Shown one piece after another: positions 38,445 through 51,254 of a DNA stretch of 64,000 nucleotides. The notes beneath the pieces were generated by a model that was given only the letters and a program-made list of their open reading frames with translations, made no database searches and was not told the DNA's origin. A program made the translations under genes and the position numbers. Position 1 is the stretch's first letter. The number at the start of each line of letters is the position of its first letter. This stretch comes from Neocallimastix lanati (nom. inval.) (lineage: Eukaryota; Neocallimastigomycota; Neocallimastigomycetes; Neocallimastigales; Neocallimastigaceae). The stretch is taken from contig JACVTC010000061.1 of assembly GCA_016946835.1 (NCBI GenBank), positions 541,501 to 605,500 on the forward strand, given 5' to 3'.

Positions 38445-40771
38445 ATTATAATATTTTATATTTTATATTTAATTTTTCTAGAAAAAAAATTGTTTTATTT
38501 TTAGGTTTCACAAGATTGACTTAACCAATTTTTTTTTTAAATAAAAAAAAAAAAAAAAAAAAAAAGATCACAAACTGCATAATTTTTCATTTAATACATT
38601 AAAAAAAATTAAAAAATTAAAAAAACAACAAAATAAAATAAAATAAAATAGATAGTAGAATATTAAATATAAAGTACAGATTGAATAAAATAAAATAAAA
38701 TAAAATAAAATAAAATAAAATAAAATAAAATTAAAATAAAAAAAGTTTTTTTTTTTTACTTTTTCTCAATATAAAATTTAATACTATGAATTTATATATA
38801 AAGAAATAAAAAATAAAAAAATAAAAATAAAATAAAAAACTTTTTATGCTTATAAATAAATTTGATTAATTTGATAATTCTATAAAAAAAAAAAAAGGAA
38901 AAATATATATATATATACATGTATATAAATTATAAGTTATTATATAATTTATATATTAATATATAATATAATAAATAAATAATGGATAAATAATAAATAA
39001 TAAATAATAAATAATAAATAATAAATAATAAATAATAAATAATAAATAATAAATAATAAATAAATAATAAATAATAAATAATAAATAATAAATAATAAAT
39101 AATAAATAATTGAATAATTAATAATAAATAATAAATAATATATAATAAATAATAAATAAATAAATAATAAATAATAAATAATATATAATATATAATAATT
39201 AGAAACCTTAAGAATATATATTCAAAAATTTATATTTTATTTTAAATATATGTTAAATATTTAAATATTTCAAAATATTATTACATATATTGTTAAGTCT
39301 TTTTTTATTAATAATGCCATACAAAATGATGTTTATTTTATTTATACATGCATATAACCATGACAACATAGCATTGATAGAGATGCATATAAGCATTACA
39401 ACCATACATTTTTATATTGCATAAAGTTTAATTATAAATATTGCCAATTGTTCTATCGAAATGGAATGATAATAAAAGCATTAACATAAATGAATATCTC
39501 TTTTCATAATTATATATATTTTCTGATTTTCTTAATTTGTCATGCTCTTCCAGTAGCAATAATGATAACAACTAACAGCTAAAAACAACAACTATCATAA
39601 CAGTAAGAATAAAATTTTGTTATATCTTTATATATACATTAAATAAAATAAAATATAATATAATATTATAAAAATAAAAATTTTCCATTTTATTCAATTT
39701 TAATTTTTTTTTTTTTTTGTTACATTTTCAATTTAAAAAAAATTTAAAAAAGAAATATATATTGTTTATATATTATGATATATATTATAATATAAAAGAA
39801 ATATATTATTATTTTAATTTACCATATTTTATGAATACATTACATTTTGATTATTTTTTGATTATTTTTTTAATAAAATTAAAAAAATAAAAAAAAAATT
39901 AAAAATAAATATTTATTTATATATATAATATATAATATATTTTGAATTTTATATTATATATTTAATATATATATTAAATATATTTAACATTAATAATTAA
40001 ATATAAGTATAATAAATAATAATAATAATTATATAAAAACTATAATAATAGTAGTAAAACATTTTATTATTATTATTATTTATTATTATTATTAGTAGTA
40101 GTAGTAGTAGTAGTATTTATTATTTATTATTATTATTATTAATATTATTTATAATAATTTATTTATTAATTATTTAACATAATTAATTTTATAAAAATTT
40201 ATAGAATAATTAAAAAAAAAAATAAAAAATATATATATTGTATATATTTATATATGTATTTTTAATAAATTTCCAAAAAGTTTAAATTGTATTAGAAATT
40301 AACCTTTATTTTTTTAATATATATTTATACTTTTTAGTACGCTGTATAAAGGAATAATGAGAAGAAAAAAGATAAAAAAAATTAATAATATTTAAATAAA
40401 AAAATCTATATGAAAAAAAAATTATATATAATGATAATGTTAATAATAATTATGTTTAAAAAAAATAATGAATAATAAATTATTAATAAAGTAATAAAAT
40501 ATATATATATATATTTTAAAATTAGAAAAAGAATACGCCACCACCACCATTAGTATATTTATTATTTTTTTAAATATAATTAAGTATATAATAAGTAAAA
40601 ATTATACTTTAATTATATTTTAATAATATTTTTATTTATGAAAAAAAAAAAGATATTATGAATACCATTTCATTTAAAAAAAAAAATCAATTATTTATTA
40701 ATACTTTAATTATATTTTAATTATATTTCAATTTTATTTTAATTATATTTCAAAATAAAAAAGTTATGGTT

Positions 40772-40805
<34 letters not shown>

Positions 40806-40915
40806 TAAAGTAGGAAAAAGAATACCTTTTCCATTTTATAAATTTATTAAAAGTATTAAAATTATTGATTTATATTTATATTTATATATATATATATCTA
40901 ATAATGAATAAAATT

Positions 40916-40958
<43 letters not shown>

Positions 40959-41197
40959 AAAGTTAATATACTATAATGAAATATAAATATTTATACAATT
41001 GAAAATTTTATGGTAATTGTAAAAATAAAAAAAAAAAAAGTAATGGTTAATGGTATCATGGATGAATGGAAAAATGGAAATTATTTTTTTAAAAAAAAAA
41101 TAAAATAAAATAAAATAAAATAAAAAATTAAAAATTTTTCTAAAGATGAAAAGTTAAGTAGTGATGACCACTAAAAAATTTCTCTTTCCTCTCCAAC
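38445..41197. other. AT-rich DNA with simple repeats
   Basis: No gene. TTGACTTAACC at 38516-38526 is the reverse complement of the motif repeated at 33.65-33.77 kb. A TAAAA array lies at 38688-38730, and A/T-runs near 40779-40804 and 40922-40956. A modest GC-richer patch at 39300-39600 has no recognisable content. Confidence 0.6.
38985..39185. repeat. (AATAAAT)n heptanucleotide array
   Basis: The unit AATAAAT is the complement of the TTATTTA unit at 34385-34965, so the two arrays are inverted relative to each other around the hydrolase gene. Some interruptions (AATTGAATAATTAATAAT) are present. Confidence 0.9.
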
Positions 41198-42239
41198 CTT
41201 TTTTTTTTTTTTTTACAGTTGTAATTATTGCGAACTTTAAACTTTATTTATTTATTCATTTATTAATTACATTAATATTTTTTATTTTTTTTAAAAAAAA
41301 AAAAAAAAAAAAAACATTCGAGTAATTAAAAAAAAAAAAATTAATTATTATTTGTCCAATTAAGACCATAATAATAATTTTAATAATAGTAATATGAAAA
41401 TAAAAAAAGTAATATTCAAAATAAAGTGTATAAATAAATTCAGAAAAAAGTCCATAGGCAACGAATCTCACCTCCAGATTTCTTTTTCTGGATTAGGATT
41501 CGAATTGACGATCTGAAAGAAAATGATGATCTTCTCCTACTAGCCTATCTTTAATGCACTTTCAGCCTTGATACTCCTTGATTAGTTTGCACTTCCACCG
41601 TCGAAATGGCAACCCTTAACGAGTGTACTAGTCTCAAGCATAAATTTCTGTAAAATAGAGCTGTAGATCGCACTAAAGAATGGCGTTTTAGAATAATATC
41701 ACCAGACCAGATATGATTTGGCTCTTTTAAACAAAACATCCTATTCCTTTTTTATAATTTAAATCAATAATGTCTGCATTCTCTTCCACCCAAGAAGGAA
41801 GTTATATAGTCGGTACCACGACACATATATATATTTATATACTCATTATTCAGAAAATTACTAATATTAATTTGATTTTCATCAATTGATCTATTCACTA
41901 CATTACTAGTAACGATACTATTATATTCACTATCACTAATATTAACAATTCTATTTTCTCTATCATTAATACTACTATTATTAACAGTATTATTTTTATC
42001 GTTATTATTATTAATATTAAAAACTTCATTTACTACTATCAGAATCTGTACTTGATTCTATATTATTCCTATCTGTGACAACAATGTTTACATTACTATC
42101 TGATATCGGACAATAGCTGTTAATTGCAAATAATTTTTCGTAAAGAATTTCAATATCCTTTAAATATTTCTTTTGAAATTCACTGCAAAGATAGCATTTA
42201 GAAAATCAATGTTCCAATCGAGGATTATCTTCTCTCCAA

Positions 42240-42240
<1 letters not shown>
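41189..42240 (-). mobile_element. 5'-truncated, degenerate LINE retrotransposon
   Basis: On the minus strand the element runs from ~42231 to a 16-base A-tail (T-run at 41199-41214). CTCTCCAAC at 41189-41197 and 42232-42240 is a candidate 9-bp target-site duplication. The 5' part (42230-41550) gives broken coding sequence resembling the end of a LINE ORF2 after the reverse transcriptase: CYLCSEFQKKYLKDIEILYE, a Ser/Asn/Asp-rich spacer, then an open piece with SLRVAISTVEVQTNQGV. The 3' UTR (~41550-41215) has a second copy at 13195-13497. Stops and frame changes show it is dead. LINE assignment of the coding part is by resemblance to the family's C-terminal Cys-rich tail and is less certain than the retroposon structure. 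Confidence 0.6.
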
Positions 42241-42288
<48 letters not shown>

Positions 42289-42407
42289 ATTAGTAAGATT
42301 CAAATTCTATAAATATATAATTTTAAAAGAGAGTGAGAGTAAGATTAAGATGAAATGGGATAAAATGAAAATAGGGAGGAAAAAAATTTTAAAAAAAAAA
42401 AAAAAAG

Positions 42408-42440
<33 letters not shown>

Positions 42441-42738
42441 TATTAATAAAATAACTCAATAAATATTTTTTTTTTTAGACTTAGAGAATAACTTTACTTA
42501 ATTTATAATAATAATAAAATTACATGATTTAAATGAAAAAAATAACAAATAAAATACATGAAATAAAATATTATATATTATAAAATATATATATTATCTA
42601 TTATGAAAAAAAAATTAGATAGATATTATTTCTTTTATGTTTTTCTTAAATTGATTTTGAATAATAAAAAGGTATACGTTCAAGTCTTTTTTAATAATTT
42701 TTTCTCATCACTATAAAAGAATTTTTTTTTTTTAATTT

Positions 42739-42784
<46 letters not shown>

Positions 42785-43100
42785 GATTAATTATATTAAA
42801 TTAGTATGTTATATATTATTGTTAATATTATTAGTATTAAAAAAATATTTAAGAAATCAAAAGTTATGAAAAAACAATTATATTACGTTTGTGTGATTAT
42901 TAAAATGTTTGTTGTTTGCTTATTAAAGGTATATTTAATTATTTAATTAAATTAATATAGTATTATTTAGTTATAACTATATTTAAATTTAAATCTTGAA
43001 ATAATTTATTAAACAACACTATATATAAAATGTTGTAAAATTTTTTTTTTTTTTTGGTTTTATGTTTTGGCTGTTTGTTTGTTTGTTTGTTTGTTTTTTT
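42241..43100. other. AT-rich spacer with A-runs
   Basis: A-runs at 42241-42287 and 42745-42781; a TTTG repeat near 43075-43095. No gene. Confidence 0.65.
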
Positions 43101-43135
43101 AATTCTTAAATTAAGGTATTTTGTATTCTTAAATA

Positions 43136-44935
43136 TTATAAATAAATAAATTCATATTTTACTCTCTGTAAGAATTTATTTTTTCTTTCATACTGATCTA
43201 TATCAAATAGTTGACGTCTTACCCCCACTTCTTCATGGAATTTGTTGATATCGTCAGTATGAACATCTAAGATGTAAGTATTTCCATATTTCATTTTAAT
43301 ATGTTCAGGAGATCCAATACATTTCAATTTACCATTAATCATAATACCAATACGATTTACATAATAATTCGGCTTCTTCCATGGAATGAGTCGTCATAAT
43401 GGAGGAGGATTTATTCTTCTGAAGTGTGGCCTTAATACTATCCCAGATATAACGATGAGTAGAAGGTTCCATACCAGCAGAAGGTTCATCCAATATGACT
43501 TTTGAGGATGAAACAACAACAGAGGGCAATTAAGATATTCAATTTACGACGAGTGCCTCCACTAAAGTTCAGAAGGTAACTTTTTTTTATATGAGAGGTT
43601 AGACAACAGTATTGAATAAACCTTTTAGCATAACGCTTCGATTCCTTCTTGTTGTAACATTTCTATATGTTCATAGTGAGTCATTTCTAGAGAACATCCT
43701 TCCTGTGGACAATAAGGAAGAGTAATTTTATTTCCTTTACGATCCAAGGTATCCTGACCATCATAATAAATGTGACCTAAAGTTTGCTTAAAAAGTAAAG
43801 GAAGCAATATTCAATAAACTAGATTTTCCAGAACCATTCGGACCAAGAATACCAAAGCATTCATTAACAACGGTTAATGCCGATATTCATATTTTCAAAG
43901 GCAGTCATAACAATACGACGACAGCCAAAATTAGAGGTAGGATATTGGCCATACTTATAGTCCCCCTCTTTTTTTTTTTTTTTTTTTTTCCATAGCCTTT
44001 CTTAATTCTTCAGAAGTCAAGAATTTAAGATGATCATATTCCTTCATTAAATTCCTTAGTTTAATAAGCATTTCGCATTTCATTTCCATTCACATCCTTC
44101 TTAACTCTTAAAATATTCATAATAGATATCTTCATCAATTCCTTCCATTTCTTCATCATTACTTCTTTTGAATCTCTTCAGTAAATTTCAAACACATCCT
44201 TTCGGTAAGGACGATAAACCTTTTTTAACTAAATAGATTAAAAAAAAGCGCCATAAACAATAATAGAAAAGAAGGCATCAATGAAATGACAAGAAAGTTG
44301 ACTTCTAATCGTAAAATAACAAGTTTCCGAAAGAAAGAGAATAACCTGCGATTTCATGTTCAATACCAAGAGAAATTAAATTTTTAATGACTCTCTCACG
44401 ATAACAGTAGTATGGTAGAAAAGCATCAACACTAATGGATCCATAGTAGAAAAATAACATTAAAATTCATCATCATTCGTATCTAAATGATTCGTATAGG
44501 AATTAAAGGTAAAGAAGAAGGTAGGAATAATATTCAAGATAAGGAAGAAAGTAAAGACACTATTTTTCACTATTAAACATAAAACATAAACAGTACTGGA
44601 AGAGAATACAACCTACACTGCAAAGAGCAAAGAAAAGGGAAATCACAACAATACTGATATACTGGTAAAAGTAGCAGAGTGGATACTATTTAAACATAAT
44701 AATACATCCATCGGTATAACAGCACTGGTTATCTCAAGAACCAGAAATAATCAGATATAAAAAATGGATAACCAATAATTCATATTGTTAATATCGTTCA
44801 ATTGAAGTTGCTTTAACAATTTAGCTTCCTTTTTCATGAACAACGTTAGAACCATAGAAGGAAAGGGCGGCTATAACAATACAGATAGTAATAACAATAG
44901 AGGATAAAGGAATAAAATTTATATATCTTTTCTGA
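43136..44935 (-). pseudogene. Broken ABC transporter, ABCA-like half
   Basis: Minus-strand pieces in several frames, in the right order, make up an ABCA-type half transporter. They start with a membrane segment (SSIVITICIVIAALSFYGS, near 44900) followed by a cytosolic linker (KLLKQLQLNDINNMNYWLS). More hydrophobic fragments follow, then an acidic linker (NDEEMEGIDEDIYYEY, ~44140). The nucleotide-binding domain has Walker A GPNGSGKSS (~43835), a Q-loop region ending in YCPQEGCSLEM (~43700), signature FSGGTRRKL (~43565), Walker B VILDEPSAGMEP (~43490) and the H-loop TTHSMEEAE (~43395). At least three frame changes and stops break it, so no intact product is possible. The N-terminal half is missing; a gag remnant lies there instead. 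Confidence 0.8.
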
Positions 44936-44939
44936 TGTA

Positions 44940-45520
44940 AAAAATAATATTTATTATTTTATATTTATTAAAAAAATTATATTCCTCTGGGAGTCCTTTC
45001 AGGAGTAATTTGAATTTTTCATCTTCGTCTATTGTTTTTATTAATTCTTGGAGTAGATTACAAAGATGTTCGAATTCAGTTGTAAATTTGATTACTTCTT
45101 TGTCCGTTTTGGCTCTTAGATTTTTTAAACGGTCGTATAAATCTGGAACTTTGTTGATATTTATGATATTATATTCGCTTTCCAGATATTTATACATTTC
45201 GTAGGCCGATTTTAATCGAAGGCCTATCAACGTGGCTTTGGTTTCTTTGGAAACCGAGCATATAAGATTTGTTGGCGAGCTCTACCGTCCTTTTCTTTAA
45301 TTAGAGAAATTGAATTTTCAATATTCTTCTTATCTTCTTTTTTAGATTTGAGTTTATCATATAACTCATTTAGTTCTTCGTTGGCGTCGAATTGGATGTA
45401 TTTGTCTATGTGATTTATTTCGAGATTTGTTCTCAATTCGTACGCCCAAATATCAAAGTTTTCCTCGTTTAATATCTCTCTTGGAGTTGAGGAGGAATCT
45501 GTATTATTAGAAGTATTCAT
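44940..45520 (-). pseudogene. Copia-type gag remnant
   Basis: Two minus-strand frames form one gag-like protein (UBN2/retrotransposon gag family). The first starts at the ATG 45520 and holds the typical N-terminal LNEENFDIWAYELRTNLE. The second, from about 45230, holds LRLKSAYEMYKYLESEYN, a run of Leu/charged helices, and LLLKGLPEEYN. A frameshift near 45230-45240 separates them. The gag stops where the transporter fragments begin (~44940), so protease, integrase, reverse transcriptase and the 3' LTR are absent. I could not define a 5' LTR upstream. Confidence 0.7.
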
Positions 45521-46817
45521 TATTTAGATAAGAAAGGCGGTTTTAAATAACGGATATATTTTTATAAATAAGAGCTAATTGAGACTCTTAATCTGAGAAA
45601 AGTATATGTGTTTTTATAATAAACTTTATTTAATTTTTGTATTTAATACATAAATTTTATTAATTTTAAGAACTCATTTTTTAAGATAATAAAAATAATT
45701 ATTTTTTATAGTAAAAATTACATATTTAATCATGTGATAATTCTATGAATTTGTATTATAAAAATTGGCGAAATGAACCACATTCCATTTTTTAAATTTA
45801 AATAATCTAATCCTTTATAATTTGATAATATAACTCTAACCTTCATATTCAATTAGTTATATATATATTTATAAATAAAAATAGTATAATAAATTAAAAT
45901 AATAATATATCATAACTTCAGGTTATATTATAAATAATTAAAACTAATAAAACTAATAAAACTAATTCTATTTTCCATTATTTATAGATATATTAGACGC
46001 TTTCTCAGTAATACTTTCCAATTTTTTTTTATTTTTTTTTTTATACAAAAAGTCTAAAAAGAATTTTTTTTTTTTTAAACTAAATTCATTACTTACCATA
46101 ATGTTTATTACTATTTTTAAATATAAAAATATTTTTTATGAAATTTTAGTTTTTTTAAATTTATAATAATATATAATAATATACAATATCTTTTAATTTT
46201 TTAAACAATCCATAATAATAGATAAGAATGTAGAATGTATATTGGAAATAATTTACTTTTTTATTTTTAATTTTTATTAAAAATAAAAATTTATTTTTTT
46301 TTTTATTATATCTTATTTTTATATAATATTTTATTTGAATTCTGAATTTTTTTTTTTTTTTTTTTAATTACTAATATCTATATTTTATTTAAATGCTAAT
46401 ATAATATGATATTATTTATTTATTATTATTTTAATTATTTTTTTAATTTTTTTTTTTTTTTTTTTTAATTTTTATTATATATAACTTTAGTTTTTAATAA
46501 TTGTTAAATACAATATAATTTGGATATAAATATAATTGATACATAAATTATTTTTTATTAATAGCTTTCGTTTTTAATATAAAATAATTTAAAATATATT
46601 AGTAATACAGTATACATTTTTATACATATGAATAGTTTATAATTCATTTTTGAATTTTTTTTTTTTTTAACATTTATTATAATTTAATTGAAGTGTTATT
46701 ATGAGTATATTATATTTTTTTTTTTGTCACTAATGATTCAATAATTATCTGAAAAGTTAATTTATGCTATGGATATATTAGATATTATTTATATATATTA
46801 CAATTTTGGTATATATC
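45521..46817. other. AT-rich spacer
   Basis: The part next to 45520 may include remains of an LTR or leader (TATAAAAATATATCCG on the minus strand), but no boundary can be shown. The rest has A/T runs only. Confidence 0.5.
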
Positions 46818-49135
46818 TTAATTGTTCCAAAATGCGAATTTTAAAGGTTTAATATACTTTTTAGATTTTAGTTCTGAAATAATTTTTCTCCAATTCTTAT
46901 CTTGACAAAGAGTATCAGCATCTCCAAAAATAATGAGAGAAAATCGAGCACGAGTAATCATAACATTTAATCTTCTTTCGTCTTTTAAGAAACCAATATT
47001 ATCTTTTGAACGAACTGTAGATATAAGAATTATATCATTTTCTTGCCCTTGAAAACTGTCCACAGAATTGACTTTAATACCTGGATAATCATGCTTTAAT
47101 TTTCTTTTAATTAAAGCAACTTGATCATTATAAGGTGAAATTACTGAAATGCTTTCATTGATATTAATATTCGGAAAAGATTTAGCAAAATTACGGATAA
47201 AACAAAATATTCCGTTGGCTTCATTCTCATTTACATATATATTTTTTTTCTGTTTATTAGTTTTGCTTTTGTCTTTAATATTGAAAATAGATGTTTTGAC
47301 ATCATAAAACATCACAGGCCCATATTTATTTCCCATTTCTTCTTTATTCCATTCTTTTTCCCAAGCTTCTGATATCACATTTTCTCCATTCTTGATTTTA
47401 TCATCGTAGAAGCAAGATGAAGAAATTTTACAAATTTCTGGACGCATTCGATATTGAGTATCTAATAAAAGAACATTTTCTGGAGAATGATTTTGTAATC
47501 GTTCAAAGAGACTTTTTCCATATCCACATCTTTTAACTTTTTCATTTTTAACGGTTGGAGGAAGTTGCTTATGATCTCCAATTAATACTGTACGATTAAT
47601 GCCAAGACATAATGGAATTAGAGTTGATAATTCAGTGGCTTGACCTGCTTCATCAATAATTAAAAGATCAAAACCTGAGTGTTTATGCATATTTTTAATG
47701 TCTTCATTGCCACTGCTACATAAAGTACTAATGATAATATTAGCATCATCAAAATAAATTTTAGAATTTGAACTACTCTTGGAACTGGAACTACAATAAG
47801 AATCAGTATCAGAAAAATATAATTCTTCATCATTGTAATTATTATTTAGTTTTTTTCGGTTTGAAGTATTTGATGTATATCTATATGGTTTTATAATTTT
47901 TACTTCTTTTCTTAACTAATTTTTTTTTTAAAGAAAATGAAAATTATTATTATTTATAATTTGATATTATAATATTAACAAAAAAAAACAAAAAAAAAAA
48001 AAAAATAAAAAACAAAAAAATAAAGATTAATATAAAAATTAATATAATACATTATTTATAAAGTTATATTTATATTTATGTTTATATTTATATTTTAATT
48101 TTAATTTTTATCATTATTAATAATTTTATATATTTAATACCTTAAATAATCGTTTATATATTTCATCAGCAACATAATTACTAGGAGCACATACTAAAAT
48201 TTTTTTAAAAGGATGTAAACTTAAATAGAAATGGATTATAGATATAATAGTGGAAGTTTTACCGGTACCCGGAGGTCCTTGAACTAAGGAAAACTCTTCT
48301 TGAAGAATTTTATTCAAAATATTTTCTTGTGATGAATTTAAATGATGATAGTTAACAATTTCTTTCTTAATTGAAGAATATCTCTCATTTTCATCTATAT
48401 ATGCGATATCAATAAATTGGTTTGTAGAAAAAATATCCTTTCCAAATTTTCCAGTGGTAATAATTTTATCTATTGGTATGTCAAAAATATTAAATTTCTT
48501 TTCAGTTATTTCCATTAAAGCTTTGTATTCCTTTTTAATAGTACCTAAAGACATTATAAAGTTACAAATCCATTTACCCTTTTCAAACTCAATTTCTTTT
48601 TTCATTTTATTTGCATTTTCTTTGGTCATACGAACTGTACATACTACATCATATGAAAATTCCTTTTTTACATCAGAAATATTTAAATTTTGGAATTTTT
48701 CAATGATATTATCACTGTCACTATCACTATCATAGTCAAATGAAAATGGATAAAAATGTTTTTTATGATATTTTATTTGATAGATATTTTTGAATAATAC
48801 AATTATCTCGAAATAAGTGATGTACATGGTATAATTAGTTTTTGCAAGATTAAGAAGATCATGTCTTTTCAATGAACCTGAAGATCTTATATCTTTAATA
48901 CCTTCATCAAAACCTAATAAAAATTTTCCAGGCATTTTCATAGTAATAGAATATAAAGAATCAGATTCATCAATTTCTTTAATACTTTTTACTTCAATAG
49001 TAGTAGCATATTTATTTAGAAAAATTCTTCTTTCATTATTATTTTCTTTTGGTAAATTTTTAAAAAACTCAATGAATGATTCCTTGCATTCTTTATAGAA
49101 TAGTGGAAATATAGACTTCATTAAAATTTATATTT

Positions 49136-49183
<48 letters not shown>

Positions 49184-49539
49184 TGAATATTACAGTAAAT
49201 AAAAAGTTATAAATTATAATAAATATATTAGTATATATAAAAATATATAAGCAAATATATATTAAAACAAATATTTAAAATCAAAAAAATAAATAAATAA
49301 AATATATAAAATTATTATTTTTATATTAATAATAATTTTTGATTTACATTTTTATAATCTGTCATTGATTCGTATGAATCTGGTAAAGGATTCAAAACTT
49401 CATTTCTATTGAATAAACAATCTTCTTTAGACCATCTATATGGACTATATATACTATTAATGAATTCATCATCATCATCTATATAATTGGATAAAGAAGA
49501 TGAAGAATTATTTTTATAATTAAAATATCTTCTAAGCAT
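46818..49539 (-). CDS. SF1 helicase of the Upf1/Sen1 group
   Basis: Three exons on the minus strand, 49539-49348, 49115-48141 and 47915-46818, give 754 aa. Both introns (49347-49116, 48140-47916) are GT-AG and phase 0. Joining exon 1 (PLPDSYESMTDYKN) to SIFPLFYKEC restores the Sen1-type N-terminal pattern. Helicase motifs are complete: Walker A QGPPGTGKT (~343-351), Ia CAPSNYVADE (~373), II DEAG (~477-480), III GDHKQLPP (~502-509), IV QYRMRPEI (~543), V NSVDSFQGQE (~672-681), VI NVMITRAR (~706-713). A Ser/Asp-rich insert (~410-450) separates Ia from II. Such enzymes unwind RNA or RNA/DNA hybrids in mRNA decay, termination or tRNA processing; which one applies here is not clear. A shorter model starting at 49121 in exon 2 is possible but loses the family N terminus. 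Confidence 0.85.
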
Positions 49540-50344
49540 TTTTGTAATGATAAATTTTTATATAATTTTTTTTTAACTAATTGTTAAGATATTTATATTA
49601 TTATTTACTAAAGATAAAAAAAAAAAAAAAATTAATCCTTTATATAAACAAAAATTTTTTTTTTTAAAAAATACAGAATGTCCAAAAGAAATATCTTTTT
49701 TATTTTAATTTTTTTTTTTCTCTATAAATTAAATTTAAATTTAATATTTTGTATATAAGATTTTGTGTGTATATGTAACATAAATGTATTTTCAAAAAAA
49801 AAAAATAATTTTTTTTAATCAATTTAATATATATATTGCATATTATATAAAATTTATAAATAATTTTTATTTTAAATAATTTTATTTTATTTAAAAATAT
49901 CAAAAATTAAAATTAAAATTAAAAAATTTTCAAACGGATTATTAACTAATATTTTTATTCATGGCTCTTTGATAATTTTTTTTTAAATTTTAATTTTTAA
50001 TTATAACTTTAATTTATTTTTTTTTTTAAATAAAAAATAAAAAATTATTTATAAATTTTATATAATATGCAATATATTAAATTATATTACACAATATACT
50101 GAGAAAGATTTTTTTTATTGTATAAAAAAATACTTTTGACATTCAAAATTAAATTTAATTTATAGAATAAAAAAGAATAAAAAAGATATTTTATTTAGAC
50201 ATAATGTTTTTTTTTTTTTTTTATTTACCATCATAAATCATTAATTAATAAATAATAATGAATAATAATAGTAATAGTTAAAAATAATTAATAAATAAAT
50301 AATAAATAATTTTTAAAAATACTAATAGCTTACCCTAATTATTA

Positions 50345-50415
<71 letters not shown>

Positions 50416-50924
50416 ATGAACATATAAACAAACATATTAATAAATAAACATATAAATAAACATATAAATAAGTAAACATATAAATAAATAAACATATTAA
50501 TAAATAAACATATAAATAAGCATATAAATAAACATATAAATAAGTAAACATATAAATAAATAAACATATTAATAAATAAATTAATAAATAAATATATAAA
50601 TAAACATATAAATAAAACTATAAATTAAATATTCATAATAAATTAATTTTCAATCATTCTAAAAAAAAATATTTTTATTTATAAGAAAATTAATATTATT
50701 ACATAACTTTTCTAAGTGAATTTTAATGTAATAATTAAGAATCTTTATATTAATTATAAAATAATGAATAATAGATATATATTTATGTATTCAACAAAAG
50801 CAATTGTTATTTATTAAATATATTTTAATAATAATTTTAATTTTATCTTTTTATAATATATCATTACATAAAAAAATTTTTTTTTTAGTCATTAAAATTC
50901 AAGTCAATGTGGCTGGAAGTTTGA

Positions 50925-50958
<34 letters not shown>

Positions 50959-51240
50959 ATTTGGTTAAAAATTATTCATATTGAATAATATTAACCTATT
51001 CAAACTTTAAATCAATTTGAGAACCAAAATTTTAGAAGTAATATTCATAAATTATATATGTATAAATTAAATTTATATTATAGATAAATTTATATTCATA
51101 AATCATATATGTATAAATTAAATTTATATTATAGATAAATTTTAAATTTATAAAATCTTTCCAGTTTTTATTCTGTTGGTTAGTATAGTACTTGAGACTA
51201 ACACACATAAAGTTTCAGGATCATAATAATTATTAATAAA
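49540..51240. other. AT-rich spacer with repeat array
   Basis: No gene. Contains the repeat array described at 50342-50610 and a T-run at 50926-50957; the part just past 49539 should hold the helicase promoter. A direct repeat of about 50 bp occurs near 51045-51085 and 51095-51140 (TTCATAAATYATATATGTAT). Confidence 0.6.
50342..50610. repeat. (AAAT)n array grading into a CATATAAATAAA minisatellite
   Basis: About 18 perfect AAAT units (50346-50417) are followed by a higher-order array built of CATATAAATAAA and CATATTAATAAA units. The longer pattern, with AAGTAAACATATAAATAAAT inside, repeats twice with a period of about 74 bp. Confidence 0.9.
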
Positions 51241-51254
51241 AAGGCCACTACAAC

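Noticed and set aside
41215-41560. tRNA-derived SINE, based on a TTCGAATCC B-box-like site
   Set aside because: The upstream sequence to 42230 is LINE-like coding DNA, so the site lies in a LINE 3' UTR; an A box is only weakly matched.
42173-42454. Lys-rich open frame
   Set aside because: It reads through A-runs and the 5' end of a truncated LINE on the other strand.
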